From positions 62,001 through 126,000 of the forward strand of contig JALRME010000009.1 of the NCBI GenBank assembly GCA_026120035.1: DNA of 64,000 nucleotides, written 5' to 3'. How positions within the stretch are numbered: the first letter of the stretch is position 1; every line of letters starts with the position of its first letter. The stretch is from Coleophoma eucalyptorum (Eukaryota; Ascomycota; Leotiomycetes; Helotiales; Dermateaceae). Of the stretch, positions 48,440 through 60,460 are shown piece after piece. The notes below the pieces were generated by a model. The model had not been told where the DNA came from. It worked only from the letters and a program-made list of their open reading frames with translations, and did no database searches. The position numbers and the translations under genes are program-made.

Positions 48440-50173
48440 AGTATAAATAGTCTTGTGAACATGCTATACAAAATAGAGAGCTGTGCATTGTAATTTTATA
48501 TCCCTCATCGTGAAAAAGAAAAATCTTCGAGAGCAGCACAGGCCTAAAATCGCTTGGCCAGAATATAAAATCCAGACTGCATTGTGAAGTACCCTACAAG
48601 CAATTTGTAATTCATTATGCAAAGCACCTGTGGTTATTCAAGAGACTTATCAGAATTAAAGGAACACAGCAAGGCTTTTTCGAATCCAAAATGCATCTTA
48701 CCTAGTATATTTGCAGCATACATGTAAGCAATAGAGATGAATTTTCACTCTAGATTCTCATTAAAGTCTCTAGCGACGTGCAGAGACTATGCAAAGAACC
48801 CTTATCCATAAAAAGTTCAATCAGGACCTCCGCGTAGTCATTTGGGGGGGGTTCTCTTCCAGTTGCAGATTATGTTTTTGAGTATGGTTTGTAGCGAATC
48901 ATGAGCCTAGGGGAGTCTGAAATCAGATCTATGATTAGAAATTTGAGTTCTAAAATACAGGAGAGCCCTCTACTAAATCTGTTTGACAATGCCAAAAATT
49001 TAGGAGCCAGAAGTTCCATTAATTACAAAACGCTAGTAGAAACCTAGACATGCTTTTCCATTTCTGGCTTATTGTTAACTTTCGGTATGATACTGAAAAG
49101 TGCGTTAAAACAAAGCTTTCTCACTGTTGAGTGGTAAGCCTGCCATTCAAACCCCATTTGAATCCCACGACAACTTGGAGCGCCTTACATATTCCATCTG
49201 CTAGCAAGAACTCAAAATCTGGTTTGCATTACTATTATAGACTATCTTCTTGATAAGTTCATTGAGACTTATTCTTTGAGTAAAGATTACCATAATTGCG
49301 GGCTCTGAGACTACTAGTTTCCGTGGTAGAGAACAAAATCGAGAATAGTTATGCCTAGCATTTGCCACGACAACAAGAGGAAATATCCCAAGCGCTGATT
49401 TTACCCAAAACTTATTTGGTTCAACTTTCCAATCCCAATGCCTCTTTCTAAAGTCCTCGTTTTGAATACTATGAAGGCCAGAAAATTCTTTTGCAGCCAT
49501 CAAGTTGTGCCGTCTGTCACGTCACATGAGCATGAGCATATATGTCATGCGAGCCTACGACGGCTGCCGACTTCAGCATTACTTCCAGCAGACTTCTGCC
49601 GAAGCATATCTGTATGGGAATTTCCGACGAAGATAGGATGATTTCACGCATTCACTGCGCAAATCCTTAACAAACCAGTCGCTGTCGTTTCGGATCCCCA
49701 CAAAGCACTCCGCTAAATGTGAATTCGATGGTTTCGAAAGCAGCCGAGACACCAGTTGCGATAGAATAAGATTGGTGATGGTTGTATCAATGCTTTTGAA
49801 TGAAAGAAACAGAATTTTGTGAAGCCGAAATCAGTAGAGAAGCTTGCGAGAAGAGAGAGTTGCTACTGCTGCTGCGACGCCATGGAATTTATATTAAAGT
49901 TGTTGTCGATAACTAGCGTCCCCGAAATTGAAGCGCAAGAGCGGATTCTTCTTCAAACAACTGCTGAAACGCGCTTGCGCATACAGTATCCGCAACAGAA
50001 CAGAGCGAAGTATATAAAAGAAGTCAGACACACATCAGCCTTCATCCGATCTCCATCCATCCCTAGCTCCATCTGTTCCTTTTTGTCCGTAATCTAATCA
50101 ACATCGAATCCATCCCCTCAAGAGCTCTCGCTTCCAGAAGGACACACAGCAACATTCCAGTACCGCCGCAAAT
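48440..50173. other. Intergenic, 1.7 kb
   Basis: AT-rich with a G8 run at about 48844-48851. A short stretch at 49128-49180 faintly recalls tRNA A and B boxes but is too short. From 49800 on it is the promoter/leader of the mutarotase-like gene. Confidence 0.45.
50011..50019 (+). promoter_or_regulatory. TATA box of the mutarotase-like gene
   Basis: TATATAAAA lies about 155 nt before the ATG at 50174 and is followed by a CT-rich leader, a common fungal core promoter layout. Confidence 0.6.
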
Positions 50174-50660
50174 ATGGTTCTCAAGGGCATCTCACCACTT
50201 ATCTCACCATCTCTCCTCAAGATCCTCGCCGAAATGGGACACGGCGATGAGATTGTACTTGCAGATGCACACTTTCCATCTCACTCCATTTGCCCGCCTC
50301 ACATTCCGGTCGTTCGTGCAGATGGTAAGTCCGCGATCACGTGAGACAAATAGAGACTAAACTCGGGCAGGTATCAGCGCATCAGCTCTTCTCGAGGCCA
50401 TTATTCCATTATTTGAGCTAGACACATATGGTGTTACTCCAGTTATTATGATGGATGTCGTCAAGGGAGATAGCTGCGACCCGACGGTTGAGACGTCTTT
50501 CAAGAAGGCTGTGGAGCCAGGGTATCAAGGCGAGATTGAGAAGATGGAACGGTTTGCTTTCTACGAGAGAGCGAAGGGTGCTTTCTGCATCGTCGTTACG
50601 GGAGAGACGAGAAAGTATGGAAATGTGATATTGAAGAAGGGCGTCACTCCTATCGCTTAG
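50174..50660 (+). CDS. RbsD/FucU-family sugar mutarotase (fucose mutarotase-like)
   Basis: Exons 50174-50324 and 50371-50660 give 146 residues, the usual length of FucU. It starts [20 protein letters not shown] and continues [18 protein letters not shown], the conserved Gly-His-Gly-Asp and Asp-Ala-His-Phe-Pro motifs, with the catalytic His in the first. The C-terminus carries [16 protein letters not shown] and then [10 protein letters not shown], also conserved. The family interconverts anomers of L-fucose or related sugars in the cytosol. In a fungus the physiological sugar is uncertain. The gene sits downstream of a GMC oxidoreductase in the same orientation with 1.7 kb between them, so no linkage of function is proven. 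Confidence 0.92.
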
Positions 50661-52909
50661 GAAATTATAATTTAGGTATTCGGCTTTCAATGATCAAACA
50701 AAAGTATACAAATTTTACTCAGGAATGAATTCTTGTAGCATCAATAATGCTGATTGGGACCTCTCAATTCTTATTCTAAGATCCTAATTTTATCCGTCTA
50801 GTAACAACGGATCTGGCAATTAGTCTCGCCCTGGACAGAAAACGGCTTAAGACCCCCCCCCCCTTAGGTCCTTTTCAGCATAACCAAGTTACAAGGTCGA
50901 GAAATACTCAAAGAACTTAGAGGAGATGTCATCATGGGCACTCCGTCATTTAAAGAGCTTCATCCGGCTTACCGTGCTTGTTACAGTATCTAAGCTTACC
51001 TATATTTGTCACGGAGAATGAGGGAATGTTGAACGGGATGAGTGCGCCCTGGTTAGTCTGGAAAAATCTAATGTGTGTGTGTGTTTGGAAGGTATTCCAA
51101 GTATAGCTTGTAAATTTTCTATATTTGGGTTTCCGTTGAAATAGAAGGAAAAGATTTCCTGGACAGAGATCATACTTGAGTTGTCATCGAAGATTCATGC
51201 TTGAAGCCACTCACAACCACCATGTTGGCAGCATCCTAAAAAAGCTAAAGTTTATCCGGGTTGGGATAATTGGGATCGAGTGAAGTGTGTCATCGAGCGT
51301 TAAAACCACGATAATGCGCCCTATGATTCAAACTCAAAAGGTTAATTCGTCGCTAGGGCCAAGGCTTTTGGGGCATCAGATTAGTAGATCTAAAGGCCCA
51401 GGCTGTTCTAAAGATGAAAACTGGCTTGAAGGTGGTCTGGAGTAGGAATTTTGTACATTATGCAATGCCAACGATCATTGCAGTGATAAGCGCAAGGCAG
51501 CCGATCGCCATTATGGATCTTGCGAATCTGCTGCAGGTGAAACTCCCAAGATCCCGATCTGTTCACGATGGCAAATGGATGCCCCGCTAACAAAGATGGC
51601 AAGATCTAGTAGGGTTCTGCGGGACGAGATGCCAATGAAAAAGCTTATGAAGGCACACGAGCATCAAAGAATTTAAGAAGGCCAGGTTTATCCAGTTCAA
51701 AGCTCAATGGGATTTCGGTTTACGAATAAAGAACAATTTTCAGGGCGTGCTACCACGCTCCAATTCAATTGAATGTGCACCTTTATATTCATCATTCTGC
51801 ATAATTCAATCACTGGCCATGGTCACGTAACACAAAGGTCATGATATATCACATTTCACGGCATTGCTTAGCATATATGCATTTTGTAGTGGAAATTCCA
51901 GTTACATTCGAGTACGTTGGATGTATATCGATTCGCAAACTGTTATTAATACACTCCAAGTAGGAGGTTTTAAGACCCCTGGCTTGAGCAAAATAACCGA
52001 AGCCTTTCCAATACTTGATGTTCTCTTCGTGATGTTCAATTGCCGTCGGCTCTTATCTATGCTACTGACCTCCCTCCTTAAGCGACAACCTTTGCCGACG
52101 ACGATCCTTTATCAGCATTACAGACCAGTTGATAAGTCTCTCTACAACAAAGGCTATGACAAACAGGATCAGGAAAGAGTCAGAAGCCATTCAGCACTAT
52201 CAATGAAGGCCTCCGGATGAATCCTCTCTTTTATCGCCGTTCATACATGCACATTTTGATACTGCATACAGAGCCCGCCATCCCTGCACATGCAGATGCT
52301 CTTATCTGGTATCTGCAATAAACACGTAAGGTAGGCTGCACAATACCTATTAATGCCCCGGCTGAATCACATCAGATGCCCATGCAAATCTCACGGGCGG
52401 CCGGATCACTCCGTCATTTTCCTCCACAAGCACGAACATCTCCAGATAGGGCAATGTTTGACTTCGGCCGGGCTTGCCAAAGTAATATCGCTGCCACTCC
52501 GCGCGCTGTGGGGATGGAGAACCATTCTCAACTAGTCCTTCCTTATCTCCTCCACCTTGCTAGTATCTTCTCCACTTTGCTGGAAGATGTCACCTCTCTA
52601 AGAAGCTGGACCTAGCCAATGTCAGTTTGCGGGCCGGAAACTCGTGGCGGAAGGCAATGGCGAGGATGGAGGAGCAAGTGGCGTTTCTTACGCAAAAGTG
52701 GCCCTGGTCTACTTATGAGGTTTATTATGGACTGGTTGGTGCATAGATAGGAGGAGGGAGAACCAAAAGATAATAATAAAACCAGTCCCCCCGGCGCGGC
52801 CAATCTGGATTTCCTTTCAAGATTTCTGAAGTCGTTGCTCTCTTCAAATCAAGAGATTGTCCGACGTTAGAGCTTCTTCCAACTAGGCTAATTTGACGAA
52901 GTATTGGCC
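50661..52909. other. Intergenic, 2.25 kb
   Basis: No gene recognised. A C11 run is at 50853-50863 and a short GT repeat near 51072-51083. Several open frames of 60-118 codons lack motifs. The right end is the promoter of the permease. Confidence 0.45.
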
Positions 52910-54949
52910 ATGGCTACTACCACGGGCTTTCAGGCCGATGCCCTGGAGTCGAAGAATGTCTCTTCCGTTGAGAAAACATCGATTTCTGAGACGAACGAGA
53001 AAGCGGTTGATGATGTTCAAGAAGGCATTATCATCGAAGATGGTCTGCGACGAGGCTTGCTTGGAAGACATGTTACATTGATTTCGCTGGCTAGTGTCAT
53101 TGGAGCTAGTTGTTTCTATGGTTTTGGCTATGCACTATACCTCTCTGGGCCTCTGGGTGCACTCATTGGATTCAGTATTGTTGGTAAGTCTGAATTAATC
53201 TACCTTTCGGTCTGATCTGAGAAAGCGATTGGGGAATAAGACTGATTTTGTGCAGGCTTCAGTGTCTGGGCTCTGATGCAGGCGATTGGTGAGGTTACCA
53301 CGATGTTTCCAATTGCAGGTGGTTTTATCGAGGTTTGTCGTATCGAGTTACTGTGACTGTCATTTCATTGACCAGATACAGCATGCTAGTCGCTTCGTTG
53401 ATCCTGCCTTCAGTTTCTCAATGGCATGGCTCTACTACCTAATGTGGAGTGTGTTTCTGGGAAGTGGTGAGTGAAGATCCGTCGAGAGATGTTCAATAAT
53501 GGACTAATTTTATTCTTTACAATCAGAATGGAACGGCGCAATCCTAATCCTTCAATACTGGGTCCCAGAAGAAAAGATGCCTCTCTATGGATGGGTAATC
53601 GTCTTTTTTGTCTTCTTCTCTATCCTGACCACACTTGGTGTCGTGGTTTACGGCGAGCTAGAATATTACCTTGGATGGTTTAAAATTATTGCTCTCGCTG
53701 TCTGCTTTTTCATTTCCTTCTTGGTCAACGTTGGTGCGTTCGGAAATGGTTATATTGGGTTCCGATATTGGACGCCTCCTGTGGGTATGTTAGAATATAT
53801 TCCGCTCATTCGAAATCCCGTACTAATTATCCAGGTCCGGTTGTACATGGTATCAATGGCCTTGGTCAAGTTTTTGTACTAGCTGCATCCTACTACGTCG
53901 GTACGGAGATTATATCTTTAGCCGCAGGAGAGACGAAGGATCCTCGACGATCAATCCCCAGAGTTTGTGATCCCCCTTGTGTACTGTTAACAGTGCTAAT
54001 ATATTACAGGGAGTAAATACGGTCGTCTACCGCATTCTATTCGTCTACCTTGGCCTGATTTTCTTCCAAGGATTGATCTGCCCATCAGATTCCCCACAAC
54101 TTCTCAACGCCACATCCAAAGCTGCCTCCTCGCCTTTCACAATTGGTTTTACAGAGGCTGGATGGAAGACGTCGGGGCACTTTATCAATACGCTGACCAT
54201 TATTGCATTTATCTCTGCTGGAAATGGTTGTATTTACGTGCAGTCCAGAGCGCTTTACTCTTTGTCATTATCTGGCCGAGCACCTAAATTCTTTTCCATC
54301 ACTTCAAAGAAAGGAGGCAAGTGAATTCCTCTCTGCTCTAAAACTCTTGACTAACTGTTCTCTAGTACCATATGTTGCCATCCTCACGTCTTGTAGTTGG
54401 GGATTCCTTGCACTGATGAACATGAAGATCACAGCTGGAACCGTCTTTACATATATGACCTCAGTGGGTGGATCGGCTGCATATATTGCTTGGTCCGCTA
54501 TTGTATTCACGCACCTACGTGTTCGTGCCGGTCTTGAGAAGCAAGGTATCCACCCCTCAACATATCCCTTCAAGGTGTTTGGGAGCATCTGGATTTACCG
54601 TTTCAACTTCTGCTTGAACATATTCATCCTCTTCATTCAAGGCTTCACTGCTTTTGAGAAGCCATTCAACGTCAACAACTTCATCGCTTCGTATATCACG
54701 ATCCCAACCGCTGTGATTTTGTTCGTCGGATATAAGATATATTACAAGACGCATTGGTAAGTACCTCGTATCTAAAAACTAGGTGTAATTCTGCTCCAAT
54801 GAGAATTGATCGCTAATTTGATGATACACAGGGTGCGACTTGACGAAATGGATTTCTCTGATCGTTTGTTGAAGCTGGAAGAAGACGAAGAAGAGGACGT
54901 CAAAAATCTTTCTTGGCCAACGAGACTGATTCAGAAACTCAGGAAATAA
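52910..54949 (+). CDS. Amino-acid permease (fungal YAT/APC family)
   Basis: Eight exons (52910-53183, 53256-53332, 53382-53466, 53527-53784, 53835-53962, 54010-54316, 54366-54756, 54832-54949) give 545 residues with about 12 TM segments. After a ~45-residue cytosolic N-terminus comes GLLGRHVTLISLASVIGASC, the TM1 segment, where most family members have an IGTGLF string. AIGEVTTMFPIAGGFIE, RFVDPAFSFSMAWLYYLMW, SYYVGTEIISLAAGETKDPR, the NTVVYRI region and FISAGNGCIYVQSRALYSLS are typical of yeast-type permeases. The C-terminal tail is acidic (KLEEDEEEDVKNLSW). It should import amino acids with protons at the plasma membrane. The sixth intron (54317-54365) has a GC donor and keeps the frame (KKG then VPYVAIL) only if used so. 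Confidence 0.92.
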
Positions 54950-55899
54950 GAACTTGTTCTGTTGTGGCAAAGCGGCAGTTGATCGTATGGAAATCGACGA
55001 AGTTACAAGCGAGCAATTTTTAGATTCGAAAATGAGTTGATTTTGGCGTCCGATTCTTTTGAGACCACTATGATTTATTGATTTTCAATGAGTTAAGAGA
55101 TGCTAAAGAGCCCTACCAAATGGTTATCCTGGGAGAACCAGAGCAACCCCTATCTCGTGCCAGCTGTCTCCTACCCAAAGATTCTTTGGTTGGCCTTATG
55201 GATCGATTACGTCCAGCCGGGGATGTCGTGATTGTGGCCTATTAACAAGTACATCCAGTTAAGCAAGGAACTAGCTGGGTCCTCCACAAACCAAAATGTA
55301 CTACTATTTCGTGTGATACTAGAAAGTCGAAAGACTGCAGTCAACTGGGCTCCAGCCATAATAAGATTAAACACCTAGCTGTCTGATACTTTTATATCCG
55401 AGTTTGAGATTTATTAATAGCACTAAGTGCAAGAGCCTACCCGGACAGAAATCTCAAGAAACTGGCCTAAACATACTACTGTGAGGTAAGTGACTTAACC
55501 CCCTTCTCCCCGTGTCTATTGTACTGCTGACTAAGCAAAACACTAAGTCACCAGGGTATTGGTGACCAAAGACTTCCAACCATGACTTTGAAAGCATAAC
55601 TAGGGAATTTGAACATGGTCTCGGCTTGCGAGGATTTGAAGTACTACCGTACTGCAGATAATATACTCTTACTTAGAGTACGGCCAAGTTCCCCACTTTT
55701 GCGTGTGTTCCAAGATAACGAGCTATACGCTCAATGTGCGAACAAAGGTGGGCAACTTGGTGACTAGCACCTCGCCCGTATTATGTTCAGATATTCTTAA
55801 AAAAAAAAGCACTGAAGAACAAGACCGCTTCAAACCTCTGACAATTTTATACCTTTTAATTAGAACCCAACGTCCACCTAGACCACCCTGGTCTCCATT
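54950..55899. other. Intergenic, 0.95 kb
   Basis: No gene recognised. Promoter of the amidotransferase-like gene at the right; an A10 run at about 55799-55808. Confidence 0.45.
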
Positions 55900-56667
55900 A
55901 TGACAGTCATTCCATCGATCAAAGTAGCGGTGCTGCTCAACGGAGGCTCCGACCACCACGACGATGTCAAGGCTTGTTTCAACGGTGCCATCAAATCGAT
56001 CGATGAGAAAGCGGTGATCGACTTTTACGATCCCATCATCGCCCAAGAATATCCAAAGCAGGAAGAATATGATCTGATCGTGCTGAGCGGAGGCGGAACA
56101 GATCCGATGTCGCAAGAGCCTTGGGTGTTGAAGATGCAAGAGTTCGTAAGAACAACCGTGAACAAATCCTCACCAACCAAACTTCTGGGCATCTGTTGGG
56201 GCCATCAAACCATTTCGGTATCTCTCGGTGGTGCTGTCGCGCCCATGGGAGGTTATGAGGTATGTCGAGCTCCTTTTCAGGCGATAGTAGGTGGCTGACT
56301 CGTTTAGATGGGGGTGCACACCATCACACTCACAGAGACCGGAAGCAAGTTCTTTGCACCTGTGTTACCTCAGGCAAACTCATACAAGCTCATTGAATTC
56401 CATGCAAGAGAAATCAAGCAACCCGGAAAAGGTCTCATCGCACTTGCAGAGGGCAACCAATGCTTCACCAACGCAAGCAATACAGTCCTCACATTCCAGG
56501 GCCATCCTGAGATGACACCGGCATATGGCAAGAAGATGCTACCAGGTGCTACGAAGAGCTACATGGCGGTGAAAGAGGAAGATGTCGACGGGATTTCGAA
56601 GACGTTCGACTTGCCAAATGATGGATTGTTAGTATGGAAAAGGATATTGGATTGGGTTAGGGAATAA
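55900..56667 (+). CDS. Stand-alone class I glutamine amidotransferase-like protein
   Basis: Exons 55900-56259 and 56308-56667 give 239 residues. Start: MTVIPSIKVAVLLNGGSDHH. The amidotransferase core has LIVLSGGGTDPM, the nucleophile elbow LLGICWGHQTISVSLGG (catalytic Cys), and FQGHPEMTP with the His-x-Glu of the triad. No synthase domain is attached. Such stand-alone proteins hydrolyse gamma-glutamyl bonds or supply ammonia; some occur in secondary metabolism, others in glutathione-related turnover. The partner cannot be told from the neighbours (permease and Ytp1-like gene). The gene is compact, with a single 48-nt intron. Confidence 0.88.
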
Positions 56668-57229
56668 GCGGAAGCTGTATGGGCTTGTAGATAGTGCATA
56701 GATCAATAGTTTCGAGCCTGGACTGCGAGGAGTTCGTAGAGGGGAGAAGCAGGCTCTACCTCTCTTGCGAATCATTTGTATGTACCGATCATCACGACTT
56801 CGAGATTTCTTGCCCTTCACCTGCGATTTTAATATGAAAAAGAAGATCTACCACTGTTATGAGAGGTATTTCGAACCAGGGGTACGGAGAAAATACGTAT
56901 CCGCCGATCGATTCGCTGCTGTGGCGCGTCCCCAATTCTCCAGCCACACCCTTATTTAGATACATTACGAATGACAATCTTACGAATGGAGAAGGAGGAA
57001 AACCACGCCCGTTTAAAGTCGCCTTCTACTCGTCGCGGCTTCCCATCTCATAAGAGGCTCCCCACCCGGCAGAGATCGTAACGATAATCACCATCGAACC
57101 GCTTCACCCAAAAGCGCGTCCCATCCAACCTTTTCGAGCTGCCATCCCGAAGGTGTGTACGACATCGTTCGCTCAGACGGTGATATACAGGGGTATTGGA
57201 TCGTGGTAGTCCCGCAGCAATCTTGAAAC
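56668..57229. other. Intergenic
   Basis: 3' flank of the amidotransferase-like gene and promoter of the Ytp1-like gene; nothing else recognised. Confidence 0.45.
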
Positions 57230-58840
57230 ATGGCACGATTCATAAGGAGCCGTAACAGCTCTGGCTCTTTGCCAGTCTTGGGGCTCACGACCTTCACTCT
57301 TTTTGTCAGATCTGTAGCTGCACACGGAACCATGGAGAAAATCGCCCCCGGAGAAGCCATGAGCGTTGAGCCCATGGTAAGTGGACATCTGCCTAGTCTT
57401 AGGCGTTGACGATACTCGGATCGCGCGGATTGTAGCTAATAGTCTTGTGTTTGATAGGATGCCATACTATGGATTCATATCATGTTGATGCTGTTATCGT
57501 TTGGAATCATATTCCCAACTGGAATGGTTCTCGGGGTATGTCGTACGGAAATTTATGCGTCTGCAACAGTGCTGACCGATAATAGATGGTGAGAAATCGA
57601 TGGCATGTACCAGTACAACTCCTTGGAACTGCGATAGCCATACCTGCGTATTTTCTCGGACATCTACACAAAGGACGAGCCTTTGCTAAAAATGTGCATG
57701 CCATGTTTGCCAATTGGCTAATGCTCATGTTGGCATTCCAAGTGGTGGTGGGAATCTACCTCCGAATGCACTTAACTAAGGGTATACATGGCAAGATGAG
57801 ACAAGTTGGAGTCATTGCTCACGGAGTTGTGGGAAAACTTATGCCGGTTGTGAGTTGGACGCAAATGCTTTTCGGCGGAATTACAGCTCTTGGATTTTGT
57901 CGGGATGACCATGTTGGTCAATGTCTCGCCCATTTCATCATGGGTAGTGCATTTATCGGATATGGCATCATTATGACCCTTCTCATGTTGGTAGGTCAGG
58001 TATGGCTGAAGAAGACCGGTAGATCACAGGAATTCTTCGATTCAACTATGATTGCCGCGTGGGGTTGTGTCAACACTTTCACCGAGCATCGTTGGGGAGG
58101 CCCATGGGTCGCCAATGACATCCAACACACCACAATGGGTGTTGTTTGGTGGTGTGCCGGATTGGCCGGTATTTGGCTCAGTAGGAAGAGAGACGGATCG
58201 CCAAAGAGGAACTTTATCCCAGGATTTGTCATTTTCCTTACCGGATGGGCCATGTCCGGTCATCCCCAACACCTTATGCTCAGTACTATGGTTCACACCT
58301 TTTTTGGATACACTTTGATGGCTGCAGGCTTGACAAGAATCATTGAGATTGCATTCGTGTTGAAGGATGCCGCCAATCTGTCTGAAGATGGAGACGCCAA
58401 CAGCTTTCAATATGTTCCGCCATTTGTAAGTTTCGTAATTTTGAGGTTTCTTTCATGATACTAATATCTTGCAGCTTCTATACGCCTCCGGGTTTCTGTT
58501 CATGGGTGCTACCGAGCAACAGACTCAGCTTATTTCGGATTCTGGCATCTCCCATGTTTCCTACATTCTTGTGCTCTACAGTTTCGCCTTCCTCGTTTTC
58601 CTCTTTGTCAACATGCTTCTTCACCTGTACGCTGTGAACTGCGGACCCCCCGCAGTTCCACCTAAGGACGTTGAGGATGCTGAGAGACCGGAGAGGATTC
58701 CACGCCAAAACGGCCACACCCGAGGCACGGATTCGAGGCAGATCCGGGACGCTGAAGAGTTCGAGTTGGAAGGATTGATGAGTGAAGATGAGCCCGAGAG
58801 CCCGAGCACGCTTGGCAAGAACAATGAGTCGCATGTATAA
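57230..58840 (+). CDS. YTP1: Ytp1-family polytopic membrane protein (DUF2427 + Ytp1 domain)
   Basis: Exons 57230-57376, 57458-57535, 57586-58425 and 58475-58840 give 476 residues. A signal sequence ends near Ala-His-Gly, and DAILWIHIMLMLLSFGIIFP then starts a cytochrome-b561-like N-terminal membrane bundle. Its conserved histidines are in WIHIMLM, LGHLHKGRAFAKNVHAMFAN and VGVIAHGVVGKL. The C-terminal Ytp1 domain shows FTEHRWGGPWVANDIQHTTM, WWCAGLAGIWLSRKR and SGHPQHLMLSTMVHTFFGYT. A disordered acidic tail (EEFELEGLMSEDEPESPS) may carry sorting or phosphorylation sites. Histidines in pairs of helices suggest haem or metal binding; the function of the family is not known. Confidence 0.9.
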
Positions 58841-59230
58841 ATTGAGAAGATGGCTATCTGAGTTTTGGGCATGCATTCGAGCCCACATAAACCGGTCTGT
58901 TTAGAAATAGTAAAAATCGCATTTATTTTAGTCTATGGGGTATTCTAGCATTGCCATGGCGTTTGGCATTTGGGTATATAGGATATAATACAAGATATTG
59001 CACCTTCTTTCTACTCCTTGTCAAACTCTCAGTGTTGTCCGCTTACCTTCTATTCATCCCGATCCATCTTGTTAAAGCCCCTGATTCTGCACATGCACCT
59101 GTCGAGTGCAGTATGGTATGTTCTGTCAATCAAATACTGGACATGCGTCCAAGAATTAGCCCAAAGTAGAGCCTGCAAGGCGTACCTGTCAACTTTCAAA
59201 GAGTAATCCCAACCTCCAGTCTCCACAGCT
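58841..59230. other. Intergenic between converging genes
   Basis: 3' flanks of the Ytp1-like gene and the peptidyl-tRNA hydrolase gene; nothing else recognised. Confidence 0.45.
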
Positions 59231-60019
59231 TCAACCGCCAGCCAATCTTCCCAGCTCTGCCTCTACCTTCCCAACGCACCCCAAAATCCTCTCCCTATCC
59301 CCTTCCTTCATCTTACTCAAGACAAACCTCGCAACATCGTCCTTCTCTCTACTCTGCGGCCGCCCAATCCCAACCCCAATCCTCCACCACTCCTGGCCCG
59401 TACTCGCAAAAGTCTCCTTGATGCTCTTCAGTCCATTATGGCCCTTTGCGCTCATCTCCCCCTTCTTAACCCTGACCTGGCCGAGCGCAAGTTCCAACTC
59501 GTCATGAACAACCACCAACCTCGCATCCTCTCCGTTTCCTCCCCCGGAACTCTTCAGGAACATCCGCCAAGCAGCCGCGACGCCTGGTCCCGAAATATTC
59601 ATCAGGCTCGTCGACTGCCATAGTGTATAACGTGCGCCATCTGGGGCAAGTCCTTCCGAGATCAAGCCGTTGCCGTGTGCTCGCGATTTTTGAAATGGTG
59701 GATACGCGAGAGATCTTTGGAGGGAGCTGACAACTAGATGCCCTGCAGAGTGGTAGGTTTGTAGATATGGTGCTGGATTGCCAATTGAGCAGATCAAAAG
59801 GCGGAGAGGTTGTTTGGCTGCCATTGCGAGGCAAGAGGGATGTGTAAGTATTGGGAGGATGGGTGTTATTGTTGCATTTTTGTTGTTGGTATTACGTTCA
59901 GGGCTCGATGCTGGTGTTGGCGAGTTCTTGGCCCGTCGAGATTTGTTCTTCTGTTTCTTTGTTGGCGTTGTGTCCCAGGATTCTTGGACTGAAATTTGGG
60001 TTGGTTCGTGTGAGGTCAT
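59231..60019 (-). CDS. PTH1: Peptidyl-tRNA hydrolase (bacterial-type Pth family)
   Basis: A single exon of 262 residues on the minus strand. The N-terminal ~65 residues are basic and Ser/Thr/Pro-rich (KKQKNKSRRAKNSPTPASS), perhaps an organelle-targeting or disordered region. The catalytic core has LLICSIGNPAPYLQTYHSAG (the Gly-Asn-Pro loop and catalytic His), ARLVVVHDELELALGQVRVK (catalytic Asp) and SAKGHNGLKSIKE (conserved Asn). The ending RPQSREKDDVARFVLSKMKE is also typical. The enzyme frees tRNA from peptidyl-tRNAs dropped by ribosomes, in mitochondria and/or cytosol. The start is the first in-frame ATG (60019); a longer frame begins only with non-ATG codons. Confidence 0.9.
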   Translation of the reverse strand: MTSHEPTQISVQESWDTTPTKKQKNKSRRAKNSPTPASSPERNTNNKNATITPILPILTHPSCLAMAAKQPLRLLICSIGNPAPYLQTYHSAGHLVVSSLQRSLAYPPFQKSRAHGNGLISEGLAPDGARYTLWQSTSLMNISGPGVAAAWRMFLKSSGGGNGEDARLVVVHDELELALGQVRVKKGEMSAKGHNGLKSIKETFASTGQEWWRIGVGIGRPQSREKDDVARFVLSKMKEGDRERILGCVGKVEAELGRLAGG

Positions 60020-60460
60020 TTTTGGGGATATTTCCCGACAGACGATGCGACGAGGCGAGGCTGACGAAAATGGCGTTTTCCGTACTCGACAGCAGTTGAT
60101 CACTTCGAATTCAATAGAGTCGACCTTTTGTTTTTATGTATGAATTTTATACGCATAAAAATATATGTATAGAATGATTTTAAAGCAACAGTAAAGAAAT
60201 ATCTTTTTTTCAGCCCGGTTTAAGACTATGGCCGCTTTGTCAGTCATATAAGTTCTTGCGCAGTCAATTTCAGAATGCGCCACCGCACCACAGCCGCCGT
60301 ATGACTCTTCGATAGGTCAGCCCAAGCAACATAACGCAAAACAACGTCGGTGAAGCACCAAATCTCAAGTACCATCTTATCTTCCAATAATTATGATGCC
60401 TTTATATTATAAGTCTCAATCACGCCAAAACACCCCAACCGGCTATTTTTAGACCATTCC
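60020..60460. other. Intergenic
   Basis: Promoter side of the peptidyl-tRNA hydrolase gene and 3' flank of the Rvs161-like gene; AT-rich, nothing else recognised. Confidence 0.45.

Noticed and set aside
49128..49180. tRNA-like A and B boxes
   Set aside because: The boxes are only ~26 nt apart and no acceptor or anticodon stem can be folded; too short for a tRNA.
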